A DNA stretch of 64,000 nucleotides. Source: Iris pallida. Lineage: Eukaryota; Streptophyta; Magnoliopsida; Asparagales; Iridaceae. This document shows, piece by piece, positions 44,820-57,720 of this stretch (positions within the stretch are counted from its first letter, which is position 1; every line of letters starts with the position of its first letter). Location: positions 30,117,088-30,181,087 of the forward strand of contig JANAVB010029819.1 of the NCBI GenBank assembly GCA_029216955.1. Direction: 5' to 3'. The notes under the pieces are model-generated. The model searched no databases. It was not told where the DNA came from and saw only the letters and a list, made by a program, of their open reading frames with translations. The position numbers and the translations under genes were made by a program.

Positions 44820-46662
44820 CTACAAAACAGTTTGCAGATGAAACTTTTGGTACCCATTTCTTGTAGGGTCCTAAATTGTTAGCTTTTGGTATCCAAGCAT
44901 AAACATTTAAATCAACAAGCTTTCTCATTCTACATGCAGATAAAATATGACCAATGAGGCCACAATAATGACATTGTGCATGTCGAGTGTTGAAAGCTGA
45001 GTGGTGTGCATGGTTGGTAGGTTTAGGTTTTCTAGTATAGAAGAAAGCATACCTATAATCTTGTTTGGGCTTAACCTTTTGGGGTAAAGGTTTTATATGG
45101 TTAGGTCTGACAGTGTTTGGCTTGGGAATGTTCTGATTTTTTGGTAAGTGACACGTGTTAGGGAAGGAAGCAGCAGGCTCAGGCTGTTTTCCTAACCTAA
45201 TTTCCAATCTTTTGGAAGTGTCATACAACTTAGTATAATCAGAAGTGAGTGTTTCCATTCTGATTTGTACACATTGAAGACTTTTCTTCTCTATAGAAAG
45301 TTCTTCCTTGAGTTGGTCAATAATTTTGTCTTTCTCTTCAAATGACTTGGTAGTCTCGTGTAATAAGAGCTTTGTTGAAGAAATCTCACCAGACTCACTA
45401 ACATTATTTCTAACCTCAGCTAGTAGGTCGGTAAGTCAACCTATTTCACCTTTGTACTCTTTGAGTACCTTCTTAGAGGTCTGATACTTGCTACACAATT
45501 TCCTATAATCAGTCATCAGGTCACTGAAGGCATCTCCTAATTGCTCAAAGGTGAAGTCATCATAAGTATCAACTACAGGTTCAGTAGGTACCTGATCGGA
45601 TGCCATAAAGCATACGTTTACAGCGTCTTCTGATTGTTCGTCTTCTGAGTCGCTGGCTTCACTTTCATGCCATATGCTGGTATTGGCATATCTCCTAGAT
45701 GTTGATCTCTTCAGGTTTCCTTTTTCATACCTGTTGCTCTTCTTGCTTGATGATGAGTTTGTGGGACAATCCTTCTTCATGTGTCCCTTCTTCTTGCAGC
45801 CGTAGCAGACAGCGTCATCTTGATACCAGTTGTTGCTGCTGTTGTTTTCTTTGGCTCTCTTCTCATATCTCATGAATCTTTTGAATTTCCTTGCTAGGAG
45901 TGCTTGACCTTCAACATCAGATTCACTGCTGTCTGAGTCACCTTCAGCAGCTTTTCTGTGTTGAGCCTTGAAAGCAATCGTCTCCTCCTTTGGTGCAGGC
46001 TCTTCAAAATCTTGTAGCTCCAGTTCATGAGTGAGTAGCTTACCCATGAGTACTTCGAGGGACATAGTTTTGAGATCGTTCCCTTCAATAATTGCAGTAG
46101 CCTTCGGAATCCAGTTCTTGGTAAATGTTCGCAGGAGTTTGCGAATCTTTTCATGGTTACTGTACTCTTTGCCTAGGAAGGACAAAGGATTTACAATATC
46201 TAAGAATCTCTCGAACATCTGAGTAACTGTTTCGTTGGGCTTCATCTTGAACACTTCATACTCTTGAGTAAGTCTGCTGACTTTAGATTCTTTGACTTGA
46301 GTCGTGCCTTCATGTGTGACTTCAAGTAGCTTCCACACTTCATTAGCCGTTGTGCAGATAGACACCCTGTTAAATTCAGTTCTGTCTAAAGCACAAAAAA
46401 GAGCATTAATGGCACGTGCGTCAAGACTGGCCCTTTTCTTTTCTTCCTCTGTATATCTGCTATGGGGTTTTTCAACTAAAACTCCATCAACATTTATACA
46501 AGGTGGCTTTTGATAGCCATCAAGAACAATGGACCATAAATCAAAGTCAAGTGATTTCAAGAAGAAACTCATCCGTGTTTTCCAATAGGTATAGTTCGTA
46601 CCATCAAACAGTGGGGGTCTGTTTGTGGCCTGGCCTTCACTTGTGAATTTCACAGTTGTCAT
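44797..46662 (-). pseudogene. gag of element C, one nonsense codon
   Basis: One frame from ATG 46662 to the stop at 44797, interrupted only by TGA at 45436-45438. Domains as in B: N-terminal fold, UBN2-type capsid, acidic linker, zinc knuckle CYGCKKKGHMKKDC, coiled-coil-like region, and second knuckle CHYCGLIGHILSAC. The end overlaps pol by 23 bases. Confidence 0.92.
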
Positions 46663-46737
46663 ATGTTGTGCTGTGATTAACAGTTAATAAAAATGAATAA
46701 ATAATTGCACTGTTACCTTGCTTTACCTGTAACACCC

Positions 46738-46749
46738 GCTCTGATACCA
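46738..46749 (-). promoter_or_regulatory. Primer-binding site of element C
   Basis: The minus strand reads TGGTATCAGAGC, two bases from the LTR edge. Confidence 0.92.
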
Positions 46750-46751
46750 AT

Positions 46752-47814
46752 TGTAGGAACGAAATAGTAAAGCGTAATACTCTAGAGGGGGGGTGAATAG
46801 AGTTGGTAGCGGAATAATGCTAATTAAAAAATGTTAGCAGCACAATCACAGAATATTAATCACAACTAAAATAAAGTAAAGACAGAGTTTAGAGAGCAAA
46901 TGCAAAGACATCGATGTATACTGGTTTCCCTCTGTTGAGGACTAATCCAGTCGGTAGAACTCTTGCTACCAGTTGAATCCACTATTGGAAAAACTGCAAG
47001 TTTTCTTACGAAGTCCTTGCAACTTCTACAACGCGAGCTTTGATACGAAGAACTCGTCCAACTTCAAATGTGAAGAGGTATTCTTCAATCAAGCCTTCTG
47101 ATTACAATCTCTCAGAAACTTCTAGACCGTACCGCACTGGCAAATCGACTAGAGGATTGTAATTGGCTTGGGATCTGAAATTGAAAGCTCTAGAAAACTC
47201 TTTGGAAGACTGAAAGCTTTAGATAGAGAGAAGATTGAAAGTGAATGAGTGAATTGAAATGATCGAAATCCTTCTCTATTTATAGGTGTTCCAAAGGCAG
47301 ACTTCTGACAGAATTCGGGCAGAATTCGGGCAGAACTCTATGAGCAAATCTCGGTCAAATCCACAACTGCAGGAGGACCAAGTTCCAAGGATTCAAAATC
47401 ACAACGGCCACAATCGAACTCTGGCCGAACTCGGACCGAGTTCTGTCAGGGTTTAGTCAGGGTTTAGTTAGGGTTTTAAAAAGCTTTTTGGTGATTTTTA
47501 AAAACCTTTTTGAAAACCTTTTTGTAAACCTTTTTGAAAGGACATTTTAAAAATATTTTGAACTCATTTAAGGGTAGCCTATTTGCCAGTACGACTCGGT
47601 GTAAAACAAATTCCTAGACTCAAATAAAATGAAAAATACATTGCATAAGGAATTACAGACTCGAGTAGGCAAACAGATCTTCGGTCTTGAATTCAGTGGA
47701 TAGCCATTCTTGATCATGTTCAAGAGTCCGAGATGTCCCGACTAGCTTTGAATATCCAGACAGAGTTTGATCAATTATTAAAATCAGGTTGGCCATATGA
47801 CCAATGGGCCAATA
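46752..47814 (-). repeat. 5' LTR of element C
   Basis: 1,063 bp. The outer end reads CCAATA instead of CCAACA (plus strand), a terminal mutation. TATA box at 47277-47284. 11-bp arrays: four units (47298-47341) and three units (47414-47446). Confidence 0.95.
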
Positions 47815-48927
47815 CCCCCGTCCCTAATCAATACACAAGGATCCAGTCAAGCTATGTTATTACACACGAAGTATAGTTGTACACGATGATCATGTGAGCA
47901 CATGCGAGTACACGATTTCATACAATTTGTACACGAATAACACGAACACAAGGAGTACACGATGCCCATCATAAAGTACACGAACACGAAATATTCGATA
48001 TATCCGCTAAGGAGATAACATCGCATAAAAAGATCTATATAGTACTAATCCATGATAACAAGTGTCAGCATCAAGTAAAGTAATCTAGAGTATGAATATA
48101 AGTCCTAGCAAGTATGAAATGATCAGAGAATGTACTCGCCGGGTATCCTGAATATCTGAAGAGAATATACTGTTAGGAGTGGTGTCTGGCTCCTATAGAA
48201 CAGTACAAGTCACTACATGTCTAAAATAGTAAAATATACTGCTGCAATGTATCTACTAATGTTTGGGGTCAATCTTGGCTAAAGTCAACATTTGGTCAAC
48301 TCCAGTCAACTACACTAGTCAAACTAGGTCAACTAGATCAAGCCTAACCAAAACAAGTCTCACTAAGCCTAGACAGCCTATTCTAGCAAGCACACATCAT
48401 CACAAGGCCATACAAGCCATTAACACACAATTCTCATGTATATACATGTCATGCACAAAGGCTATCACATTTGAATCTACATAGGTTATGTGTCATAGGC
48501 TATATGCCATATATAGTCTATAGGCAACACACATATTCTACACGTATTATATATACTAATTAATATAAGTAACATACAAATACAAATATGTGTATCACAT
48601 TATTATTAGCACATAGATTACAGATATTATATATGTATATAAAATAGAGAGGGTGACCTGTGTGTGTATATGAGTGTGTTAATATTGTGTGCGTTCCTGT
48701 GTGTGTGAGTGATACCATGTGTGTGTGTGTATATGTATATGTAGCTATTGGGTGTGTGTACATGTAATGTAAGAAAACAGGATGAAGGATATTTTCAGGA
48801 TTTTAGTGAATGAATGTGTGTCATGCTTGTGTGTACTTAACATAGGCTAGTATCAGGTTCATCCATGTGTGTGTAAACTGTGTATGAGTTGGAGTGTGCA
48901 TGAGTGACAATAGATAGTAGCAGAGGA

Positions 48928-48963
<36 letters not shown>

Positions 48964-51082
48964 CATTATGTGTGTGTGTTAGGAATCAGTAGAGACGGTG
49001 TATATGAGGTAACAGTAGGTGCATATGAATGTGTGAATGATAACGGTGATAGTAAAAGGTGTGTACAAACTAACAAGAAGGGTGTAGTGTATAAATTAAT
49101 GTGTGTGTACGTGTGATATACAGAAAACTGTGTGTGTATGAATGACAGTAGGTAGGTTAGTAGTGTTCTTAGGTTTTATCCCAGGTCAGTCCATGTGTGT
49201 CTCAGATTTCGCTTTGTGTGTGTGTGTAGTGAACATTGGAAAGCAGTGCAGTGTGTCAAATAGGTGCGAACAATGAAATGGAAAATAGTATGAGGGTTCA
49301 ACCATGGGTGTGACCTAACAGTGTGCAATGTGAGTGTCATTTCTCAGTTAACATGTTTTACCAAATTAGTGTATTAAACAGTGCAATGCATCTCAGGAAT
49401 TTCAGTTGGAACATGACAGTTTCAGTATGAACATTGACAGTCTCAGCTAACAGTTTACACATCCAAAACCCATTCGAAATCCATGAATCTCCTAGCTAAC
49501 TTGAATCCAACATTTAAACAATCTCATACATATGTAAATGAACTCCTCTTTGCAATTTAATCATGGAAATTGGTTTAAAATTACATTTAATTTCAGAAAT
49601 CAATAAACAATGTACATGTATCAGACATTGGAGATAATCCCAAATCGAAGTCCAATTAACAACCAATAACCCAGACTAATGGTTGTTAAACCATGTGCTA
49701 TATGTGTACGTGTCTCACAGTGTGTGTCGTGTCCCCAAAGTGGGACACGACATGTCCAATCAGTTTAATAACACACGAATACACTAGGACTGTGCACAGC
49801 ATCGTGCACGCGTGCACATGTATCTAGCGCACGACACAGGCCACGTGGAGACATGTGGCCGTGCACACGTGTTATACATGGGTCAAGATAAGTGTACCAC
49901 CGCCTACAAGGGGTCCATGTCGTGTCGTATCCAAGATACAGGCCCGTGTCAGTGTGCATTTTTAACAGTGGGACGTGCAGTGTCAATTCGATGCAGGTGG
50001 GATTTCTTCCAATCCGCTCTATAAGATGAGCTGAAATTTTTTCTGTGACGTGTCAGTCATGTGTCCTAGGTGTCACCAAAATTTCATCTCAATTAGTGTC
50101 GTGTCGTGTCCGCTAGGACACCCGAACAGTAGGGGACAGTGCACGTTGTGTCGTGTACGGGTTCCCGTGTCCAAAACCGACACGAAGCGTGTCAACAATC
50201 AACTCAATCGAGTTGGGAATTAAAATACACATATTAATCTCCATTACTATTCAATTAGATTTTAAAAACAGCAATAAATCACTCTTTGAGGGATTTAATC
50301 AAATACTTGTATATAGGTTATGATACGTGTTCGATACAGACACGAAATCAAATGCAATGGACACCAAACCTTCACTACAGCTAGGGGATACCTAGATCTA
50401 GGCTACCATGAAAAGAAAACAAAATTAAAATAAAATTTGAAGGGTTTACCTATAGGTTGCAATGATAAAAAAAAATGCCCCAAATCAAATGGTTCCCTGT
50501 TGCTAGCCAAATCCTTCAAATTGCTCAAAAACTAAAATCATTGTCCATGAACATCAAATAGAGGGTGATTAGAAACTATTGCAAAAGATTTGGATCAAAA
50601 AGGAATTAAAATAGAATCAATATGAATTTAGGAAGATGGAAATTTACCTTTCCTTTCTAAAAGTTGGTTGAACACAAAAGAGGCAAGAACAAAGGAATGA
50701 GAGCTTAAATAGGGGGAAGGGGGCAGGAAACTTAGGTGTGGCCGACCATAGTGCTAAAATTAGGGTTAGGGTTCAAGTCATGGGCCATGGGCCAAGTTTC
50801 ATATGTCATGGAATTAAATCCTTAAGTCATAAGTCATTGCACCTATCATTATTTCTCCTATTTCCAACTAGTTTCTAAATGACTAAAATGAGGTTGACTT
50901 AAGTTAGACTAACATCCTACCATTCTAACTAAGTCACCATGGCTAGGGTTAGCTTCTAGGTTAGTCTACAAAGTCTCAACTAGCCAAAGTCAAAAAATAG
51001 AAATCACTAATACAATAAATCAAAATAAATTGAAAAATTCACAAATAACCAAAATATCCTCAAGCTAAATGTGGTAGTGACA
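47815..51082 (-). repeat. 5' LTR of H, right part
   Basis: Collinear with 11355-13184 followed by 32271-33683. It holds the uninterrupted site where B entered the other LTR (near 49651). A (TG)n run lies at 48929-48961. It ends GGTAGTGACA at 51082, followed by the ATGGG duplication. No gene. Confidence 0.88.
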
Positions 51083-51087
51083 ATGGG

Positions 51088-51093
51088 CCAACA
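51088..51093 (-). repeat. Last six bases of the G 5' LTR
   Basis: CCAACA completes the LTR of G, which was cut at 10610. This joins the two sides of the H insertion. Confidence 0.75.
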
Positions 51094-53556
51094 CTATCCA
51101 GGCTAGAGGTGGCTTTGAATATTTTGTCACATTCTTTTTACAATTATTCAAGGTACGAATACATTTACTTGATGCACCGTAAGTCTGAGTGCTTTAAGAA
51201 ATTCAAAGAGTACAAGACTGAGACGGAGAAACTGAGACGGAGAAACGTCATGGAAAATGTATCAAGTCACTATGTTCATATCGTAGTGGCGAGTACCTAT
51301 TTAGAGAGTTTAGGGATTACTTATCAGAAGCTGGAATTATATTCCAATTGATTGTACCTGGAACACCCCAATAGAATAGTGTAGCAGAAAAAAGGAATAT
51401 GACTCTTATGGAGATGGTTAGAGTAATGATGAGTTATTCAGAATTGCCAGACTCGTTTTGGGGACATGCCTTAGAGACTACAGCTTATATTCTGAACTTG
51501 GTACCTTCTAAGTCGGTACCTTCTACTCCCACAAAGCTGTGGACCGGGCGAAAGCCTAGTCTGAACATGTTCGAATTTGGGGTAGTACAGCACATGTGCT
51601 GAATAGAAAATCAGATAAGTTGGAAACTCATACAGAAGTACGCTTGTTTGTAGGCTATCCAAGAGGAATGAAGGGAGGTCTATTTTATAGTCCTAAGGAT
51701 CAGAAGGTCATTATTAGCACCAATGCCCAATTCTTAGAAGAAGACAATGTGATGAACTATAAACCCATGAGCAGAGTTTTTCTAGAAGAATTGAGAGACG
51801 AGACACCTAATACTTCAATACCAACAGTACAAGAGAAAGAACCATAAGTAACTGTACAACGTGTCACAAATGTTACACCACAACCCATAGTGCTTCGTCG
51901 TAGTGGGAAGGTTGTTATACAACCGGACAGGTTATGCTCTTAGGAGAGTCCTCATACTTTGTTCCTGAGGAACAAGACTATGATCTCTGCACCTATAATA
52001 AAGCACTATAAGATAAAGATGTTGAATCTTGGCAAAAGGCAATAAAATCGAAAATATAATCAGTGGATTCTAATGAAGTATAGGAACTTGTAGAACCACC
52101 TACTGGTATAAAAGCCATTAGATGCAAGTGGGTTTATAAGAGAAAAAAGAAGCAAACAGTAAGCTTGAAACCTTTAATGCACGGCTTATTGCAAAAGGTT
52201 TTGCTAAGAAAGAGGGTATTGATTATAATGAAACCTTTTCGCTAGTAGCCATGCTTAAGTCCATCCGGATTCTTTTATCTATTACAGGTCATCTCGATTA
52301 TAAGATTTGGTAAATGGATGTCAAGATAACTTTCCTTAATGGATATCTTGAAGAAAACATCTATTTGAAGCAACCAGACGGGTTTATTAAAAAGGACCAA
52401 GAGCATATTGTTTGTAAGCTCAAGAAGTCCATTTATGGACTTAACCAAGTTTTCAGATCTTGGAACATCCGTTTTGAGCAGGTGATAAAATCTTATGGAT
52501 TTGTTCAATGTCCAGTTGAATCTTGTGTGTACAAAAAGTATGATGGAAATGTGGTAGTATTCCTAGTACTTTATGTAGATGACATATTGCTCATTGGAAA
52601 TAATATGAAGGTATTATCTAACGTAAGGGTATACTTATCCAAACAGTTTGATATGAAGGACTTGGGAGAAGCAGGTCATATCCTTGGGATGAAATTTTTA
52701 CGAGATCACAAGAAAATAATGTTGGGCTTATCTCAATCGGTTTATATCGATAATGTATTAATTCATTTTAGCATGCAAAATTTCAAGAAAAGTTTTTTAC
52801 CATTTAGGCATGGAATAGATATATCAAAGGAATAGTGTCCAAGGACACATAAAGAAATAGAGGACATGAAAGCATTCTTTATGCTTCGCTGTAGGAAGCT
52901 TAATGTATGGAATGCTATGTACGAGACCAGACATCTGCTTTGTCGTTGGCATGGCTAGCAGATATCAGTCTAACCTAGGAAAAAATTATTGGACTGCGGT
53001 AAAGCAAATTCTAAAGTACCTAAAATGGACTAAAGATTATATGTTGGTTTACCGGACAGATAGTTTAGTGCCCTTGGGATATACAGACTTAGATTTTTAG
53101 TAAAATAAGGATGCCAGAAAATCTACCTCAGGTTATGTATTTACCTTGGGAAATGGAGCCATAGTATGGAGGAACAACAAGCAAAAATGGATTACTGATT
53201 CCACCATGGAAGCCGAGTCTATGGCAGCCTCTGAGGCAGCCAAAGAAGCAGCTTGGCTCAGAAACTTCCTATTGGACTTAGATGTGGTACCTAGTTTGCC
53301 TAAGACTATTATACTCTATTATGATAATAGTGGTACACTTGCAAAACTTGAAGGAACCACGAGCCCATAAGACAGGTAAACACATTGAGTGCAAGTACCA
53401 CCAGATACGATATATCGTAAAAAGAGGAGATGTTGTTGTGACCAAGATAGCATCAGCAGACAACCTAGCTGATCCTTTTACAAAGAGTTTACTGGCTAAG
53501 GATTTTAATAGTCAAGTTGAGGGAATGGGAGTCAGATGCATGGCCGCATGGCTTTA
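51094..53556 (+). pseudogene. pol of element E (integrase to RNase H), degenerate
   Basis: Integrase pieces RYEYIYLMHRKSE and the PDSFWGHALETTAYILNLVP helix (about 51400-51560), reverse transcriptase with MDVKITFLNGYLEENIYLK (52314-) and LYVDDILLIGN (about 52570), RNase H with KSTSGYVFTLGNGAIVW and a MEAESMAASEAAKEA segment. These are typical of TNT1-94-like copia polyproteins. Multiple frameshifts and stops make it inactive. Confidence 0.85.
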
Positions 53557-53619
53557 AGTATAAGTGGAGGATTTGTTAAAGTAAACTAAAAAGTAATACT
53601 TTGAGTATAAGTGGGAGAT

Positions 53620-54880
53620 TGTTAGGATTATATACTAAAAGCATCACTTTTGTATTAACTATATTTTTCTATTATTTTTGAATGAGAATCATATGGGCAA
53701 TTGTTGGCATTTTATATTTGTTATATGCTAATGTAAGTGTCTGATATTATACGTTGTAGATAATATGGTGTGTGGTGACACACAAAAGATCATATTATCA
53801 GTCCCTTGAAGAATGTATAAATGGTTCACAACCTAGAAGGATTTGGACAAACCATTGGTAAGGTTGTAGTATAATCTGGCATTAGTCTATCTTGACTATA
53901 GATTTATACTAGTGCACTTTGTGTGTATTGAACATGACCAATTGAAGTTGTTCTCTTTGTATTGACTAAATAAGATAACAAATAGCTCACTTATTGTGGA
54001 TTCTTGTGCTCTTAATTCGGATATAATAACAGACATGTATATGTAGTATGCATTACTTTGATTCATAAAAGAGTGTGATTCATAATGAGTCAATAACCTC
54101 TATGAATTAGATAATGTCATTATGTATATGATGGACTGTTGACTATTAAAAGAATCCATGTCCCGATCTATCAGGTTGATGATGTCTCCTGAAGGAACTC
54201 ATATGGATTGTTATATAAACCCTGTAGGTGGATTATTCCTGATATGACAAATAAAGTTGAGTGGTACTACTTAAGGATAAAATATGTTGATCAATGTAGT
54301 TGTTAGTCACTTACTTTGATTGACGGACATTCGATATCGTAACATGGGGAGACAAACAAGCATATAATAAGAAGGAGCCCATAAACGTATTTTGGGATTA
54401 GGAAGGTAGTGTAACAATAGCTCTTTAGTGGACCAAGCTACTTTTAGAGTCCTTGGTTGTGTGTTCGGGCCGAACATGGGATACCTAGACCCATTAGGAG
54501 ACCTAAGCTTAATTTTTTCTCATGGTCCCTGCCATAGCCTATATATACCCTCTATTCTCTGTCCGTCATATGTATCCTAATAAGAGCATCTTTCTCTAAT
54601 TCGTTCATCATGATAGGAGAGAAATAGAGGAAGAAAAGGTTGGGAGATCGTCGCCCACACGACGTCCAACCCGAGGAAGGAATACGTATAGAAGATCTTG
54701 GGGTCGTTGACTGCTCGAAGTTGCTGGAAACTGTCATCTTTTCTCATTGCAGGTATAATTCGTGAACTCTAGTTTCTGTCTATGAAGGGTTAAAACATGT
54801 TTTAAATCTGTTACCATTCTATCGATCAATACGCACACCAATCCATAGTCCTGGGAATCCTCAGTTCCATCACCACAAAA
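53620..54880 (+). repeat. 3' LTR of element E
   Basis: Begins TGTTAGGATT right after the purine tract AAGTGGGAGAT. A TATA box (TATATATA, 54540-54547) lies 63 bases below the perfect palindrome TGTTCGGGCCGAACA (54462-54476). The 3' edge is approximate, since only one LTR is in the window. Confidence 0.65.
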
Positions 54881-54887
54881 ACTGGTA

Positions 54888-56501
54888 GTAGGTGATGTAT
54901 TTAAAGGAGTAGGTACACATTCTTCTACTAGAGATATAGCAGCAAATGTAGTTTTAATTTCTCAAATAGAACCCAAGTCAGTAGCAGATGCTTTTTCTGA
55001 TGAGTTTTGGGTTGATGCCATGCAAGAGAAACTTAATCAATTTTAGAGAAACCAAGTTTGGGAACTTGTTCCTAAACACTGGTCAATCGGTAAGTGGTAC
55101 CAAATGTATGTTTTGAAATAAACTGAGTAAGGATGGACACGTTCTACTCAACAAAGCACGTCTAGTTGCACAAGTCTATAATCAAGAAGAAGTGATTGAT
55201 TATGACGAGACATATGCTCATATTGCTAGACTAGAGTCCATTCATATGTTTTATGCATTTACATGTTTTCATAATTTTAAACTTTTTCAAATGGACATAA
55301 AAAGTTCAATTTTAAACCGATTTTTAAAGAAAAAAGTTTTTGTGAAACAATCCCCCGGTTTTGAATATTTTTAAAAACCTGATCACGTTTTCAAGCTTAG
55401 AAAAGTGCTTTATGGACTCAAATAACCACCGCATGCTTGGTATGAATGAGTAAGTACTTTCTTACATGAAAATGGTTTTTCAAAAGGAAGAGCTGATACA
55501 ACCTTGTTTATCAAATCTTCAGTTGACAGTATTTTACTTGTACATTTACGTTGATGACACTATTTTCAGTTCTACTAAAGAAAAACTTTGTCAAGGATTT
55601 GCTAAGTGTATGCATAGTGAGTTTGAAATGAGTATGATGGGATAGCTCAACTACTTCCTAGGACTCCAGATCAAACATTACTCGTAGGGAACCTTCATCA
55701 ATTAAGTCAAGTACATGAAGGATTTATTAAAGAAGTATGACTTCGACAACATAAAGCTTATCGACACGCCAATGGCTACATCAACACGACTTGACATTGA
55801 TAGAAGTGGCAAACCAGTCGACCAGCATAAGTATCGAGGTATGATTGACAGTTTACTTTACTTAACTGCTAGTTGCCCTGATATAATATTTAGTGTTTGC
55901 ATTTATGCACGATATCAAGCTAATTCTAAGGAATCACACATATGCGTCGTTAAGCGTATTTTTTGATACCTTAAAGAAACTTCTACAGTCGGTTTATGGT
56001 ATCCCAAAACTACATCGTTTGACCTAATCGGTTTCTCAGATGCTAATTTTGCTGGATGCAAAGTAGACTATAAAATTACCAACAATATGCATGTGTCACT
56101 TCCTAGGAAAAGCCTTAGTCTCTTGGTTTAGCAAGAAGCAAAATTCTGTCGCGTTATCAACAACTGAGGCTGAGTACATCGTCGCAGGATGTTGTTGTGC
56201 TCAGATTTTTTGGATGAAGCAAACCCTAGAAGACTATAATCTGCACTACACTAAGATTCCCATTTATTGTGATAACACTAGCACTATTAACTAAACTAAG
56301 AATCCAGTATGTCATTCATCCACTAAACATATAGAAATACGTTACCACTTTGTACGTGATCACCAACGACACGAGGATATCTACTTAGAATTTATTGACA
56401 CAGATCATCAACTAGCAGACAATTTCACAAAATTACTATATGAAGAACATTTCAATTATTTGCGTCAAAAGTTAAGCATATTTGAATTTTTAGAGTCATA
56501 A
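54888..56501 (+). pseudogene. pol 3' half of Sirevirus F, heavily decayed
   Basis: Resumes in the pol linker (GDVFKGVGT) and runs through reverse transcriptase and RNase H (ALVSWFSKKQNSVALSTTEA near 56110) to a stop at 56499-56501. Many stops and frameshifts make it the most eroded copia sequence here, consistent with being the oldest layer. Nearest in sequence to element A. Confidence 0.85.
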
Positions 56502-56565
56502 TGTGTTATGATTAATAAAAATACCTTAAACATGATATCCAATGATTTATTAATTGAAGTTATTT

Positions 56566-56668
56566 TGGGTACAAGTCGAAAGGGTCCTTCTGTCATGCAT
56601 GCAAATCGGCTGAAGTGACACGGTATACTAGTCTTCGGACTACCGCTAGCTTGGATCCAGCCCCTACA
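56566..56668 (+). other. Conserved post-pol structured block, element F
   Basis: TAGTC (56629-56633) pairs with GACTA (56638-56642) around a TTCG loop. The shared words ACAAGTCGAAAGGGTCC and ACTACCGCTAGCTTGGATCC are present. It is truncated at about 56669 by the next element. Confidence 0.7.
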
Positions 56669-57361
56669 GTTGTAACGCCCAAGTCCCAAGTAGAACTAGG
56701 CATATGAAATATGCTAGCTGCATGCTTATGAAGACTACTCCAATATATGGAATCCTCGTACGTATACATAAGATATAAGAAATATAAATTACATGCCAAA
56801 TCACAGAATAACTACATCTCATCCACAGAACACAAGTGAATAACAATAGTCCAGATAGAATATAATAAAAGAGTCAAAAATATAGCAGAATGAAAATAGA
56901 TCCACTACCAAACAGCTATGAAAAGTAGTCTCAGATATCTAGAGTCCGACCTCCCAAAATAAAATAAAAGAAAGAAATAAAATATGTCCACTACAAGTCT
57001 CAAATTATGACTAAGAACTAGATCTCGGAAGACAAGACTTCATCTGATGTATAGGATAGATCTAGTGCAGTACCGTACTCCTGGGGAAGTCCTGATCGTC
57101 TAAGCCTGGAGAATTCACCAGGTCCTTTGTGGGACGTAACAAAATACAAGAAACAACATGCCATATAAACTGTGAATAAAAATAAATATGCATGCAATAG
57201 GGTTCCTAACCATTCTACTATAATTAGGCAGTTTAAGAACAAACCTCTAATGCATGGGCACTCTGGCTAAAGTAGGATTGGCATAGTTCCCTTACAGGGT
57301 ACCAGGGGCCTACAACTATAACGCTCCGAGAACGTCAGAGGGCATAAATATAGAGGGTATG
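56669..57361 (-). repeat. Probable LTR fragment of another retrotransposon
   Basis: Begins TGTAACGCCC exactly where F stops and has no coding content. The base composition and scattered words recall the start of the H LTR, but there is no second copy to prove it. It is cut at 57361 by a CACTA terminus. Confidence 0.35.
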
Positions 57362-57720
57362 TCACTACAGGAAAAAAGGCTTTTCTTGACCGTTTTTTCC
57401 CGTCAAGAAAGGGGTATCTTGATGGTTGCGGATCCGTCAAGTAGGCCGGAATCAAGAAAAGTTCCTCCCTTTTCTTGACGGTCGTTGACAGGGCTTTTCT
57501 TAACGGTTTTTGGCCGTCATATGAAATAGTTTTGTTGACTGTTTTTAGCCGTCAAGATAGCAGTTTGGAGACACCGTCAATGTAGGTAAAATCTTTTCTT
57601 GACTCCGGCCTAGATGACGGTTATTAGCCGTCAAGAAACTGTCAATGAAAAGAGCAGTTGCAACAAGTTTGAGTTAATTGTTGACGTTTTATAACCGTCA
57701 AGAGAAGCTAAATTTTGTAT
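57362..57720 (+). mobile_element. CACTA (En/Spm) terminus with subterminal inverted repeats
   Basis: CACTACAGGAAAAAAGGC is a canonical CACTA end. It is followed over ~350 bp by about eight units built on TTGACGG and CCGTCAA, often paired as short hairpins around TTTTT. CACTA transposases bind such subterminal repeats. The opposite end (ending CCTGTAGTG) was not found before 64000, so the element is truncated or longer than the window. Confidence 0.8.

Larger units (their letters stand above)
38235..47814 (-). mobile_element. Sirevirus-type Ty1/copia retrotransposon C
   Basis: Complete 9,580-bp element in the H 5' LTR. The flanks CTCCC (38230-38234) and CCCCC (47815-47819) are a target-site duplication with one change; the uninterrupted copy near 11352 reads CCCCC. 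Both LTRs are 1,063 bp and differ by 2-3% by eye. gag has one stop; pol has two stops and several indels; ORF3 is intact. Closely related to B. Confidence 0.95.
10611..51082 (-). mobile_element. Ty3/gypsy LARD-like element H with ~4-kb LTRs and nested insertions
   Basis: On the plus strand both LTR copies begin TGTCACGACCCG and end GGTAGTGACA, so the LTRs start TGTCAC and end GTGACA. The target-site duplication ATGGG lies at 10606-10610 and 51083-51087. After removing nested B, C and D, the LTRs are about 3,987 and 3,998 bp and the interior (33684-37499) is 3,816 bp. The interior keeps only the C-terminal end of a gypsy integrase plus a TIM9 coding sequence. LTR divergence is about 10% over the first 190 bp compared by eye. 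Proportions match large retrotransposon derivatives (LARDs). Confidence 0.85.
51094..54880 (+). mobile_element. TNT1-like Ty1/copia element E, right half
   Basis: Starts inside the integrase core, where G interrupted it, and runs to a 3' LTR. It differs in sequence and motifs from the Sireviruses. E itself interrupts the pol of F, which resumes near 54888. The left half is outside the window. Confidence 0.8.
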
